From the NCBI GenBank assembly GCA_013791785.1, contig VMTD01000052.1, positions 1 to 36,382 of the forward strand: 36,382 bases of DNA, in the 5' to 3' direction. The DNA comes from Methanobacteriota archaeon. GTDB taxonomy: Archaea > Thermoplasmatota > Thermoplasmata > SG8-5. The notes below the pieces were generated by a model. It made no database searches and had not been told where the DNA came from. It worked only from the letters and a program-made list of their open reading frames with translations. Below, piece by piece: positions 36,085 through 36,382 of the stretch. A program made the position numbers and the translations under genes. How positions within the stretch are numbered: position 1 is the stretch's first letter; every line of letters starts with the position of its first letter.

Positions 36085-36382
36085 TTACGGATACGGTACG
36101 TCCCACGTTGTTGTGGAAGGTACGAACACCCAGTAGGCGTTTCCATCCGACATGGTCACGCTGACCAGATTCGTATAATCCTGGATGTACGGTGTAGTGG
36201 AAGTGTAGACCGAAATTATGGTCGCACCAGTCCCGGCAAGTGCCAGGTTGGCCGTCATGGGATTCTGCGACGGATACCCGACCATATTCCAACCGGCGTA
36301 GAGGGTTATCTGCACCTGGCTGGAGGGGAAATCGCCAGCAAGACCGGTGGTCAGCTTGCTGCCGCCGACCGCAATGAGGTGC
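36085..36382 (-). CDS. C-terminal fragment of a surface protein (partial at window edge)
   Basis: Reading frame continues past the ATG to the window end: HLIAVGGSKLTTGLAGDFPSSQVQITLYAGWNMVGYPSQNP...SDGNAYWVFVPSTTTWDV. Confidence 0.7.
   Translation of the reverse strand, partial: HLIAVGGSKLTTGLAGDFPSSQVQITLYAGWNMVGYPSQNPMTANLALAGTGATIISVYTSTTPYIQDYTNLVSVTMSDGNAYWVFVPSTTTWDVPYP

Noticed and set aside
1-36382. CRISPR array, tRNA or rRNA genes
   Set aside because: No regularly spaced repeat-spacer units and no tRNA cloverleaf or rRNA signature noticed by eye; no tRNA fragment seen beside the integrase.

Overview
This 36.4-kb window looks like an archaeal genomic island with an accessory left and centre (about 90-32,090) and a more core-like right flank. 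The archaeal assignment rests on AT-rich TATA-box-like promoters, several apparently leaderless starts, HerA/DUF87 and AbrB proteins, surface kelch/FN3 proteins and CxxC/RING-like small proteins; Thermoplasmatota is a guess. From left to right: (1) a tyrosine recombinase at the left edge; (2) two uncharacterised reverse-strand genes, one with a HEPN-like RNFGAH motif, plus small zinc-finger proteins; (3) a DISARM-like block: SNF2 helicase (DrmD-like), Eco57I/DrmMI-like adenine methylase, and a 1730-aa DUF1998-type helicase with a C-terminal Vsr/DUF559-like nuclease; (4) a SEC-C protein, a small ribbon-helix-helix protein, a C5-cytosine methylase, a 1001-aa protein with both a MutL/MORC/HSP90-like ATPase and a C-terminal histidine-kinase-like module, and a receiver-like protein; (5) a secreted kelch/FN3 protein and a divergent HTH regulator; (6) a compact ubiquitin-like operon: stand-alone UBL, UBL-E2-like fusion, JAB/JAMM protease, E1/ThiF, two small membrane proteins and a HerA/VirB4-like ATPase with a possible nuclease tail; (7) an AbrB protein, then a 40-codon truncated TctA-family (COG1784-like) N-terminus that may mark an island boundary; (8) a winged-helix protein with a RING/treble-clef-like C-terminus, a palindromic repeat element flanked by direct repeats, a membrane-endonuclease/exonuclease/phosphatase protein, a macro-domain protein and the end of a surface protein. 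The most interesting parts are the UBL/E2/JAB/E1/HerA operon with its duplicated UBL leader, and the combined DISARM-like plus two-component/MORC-like methylation block. All family calls come from motif reading only; no searches were run.
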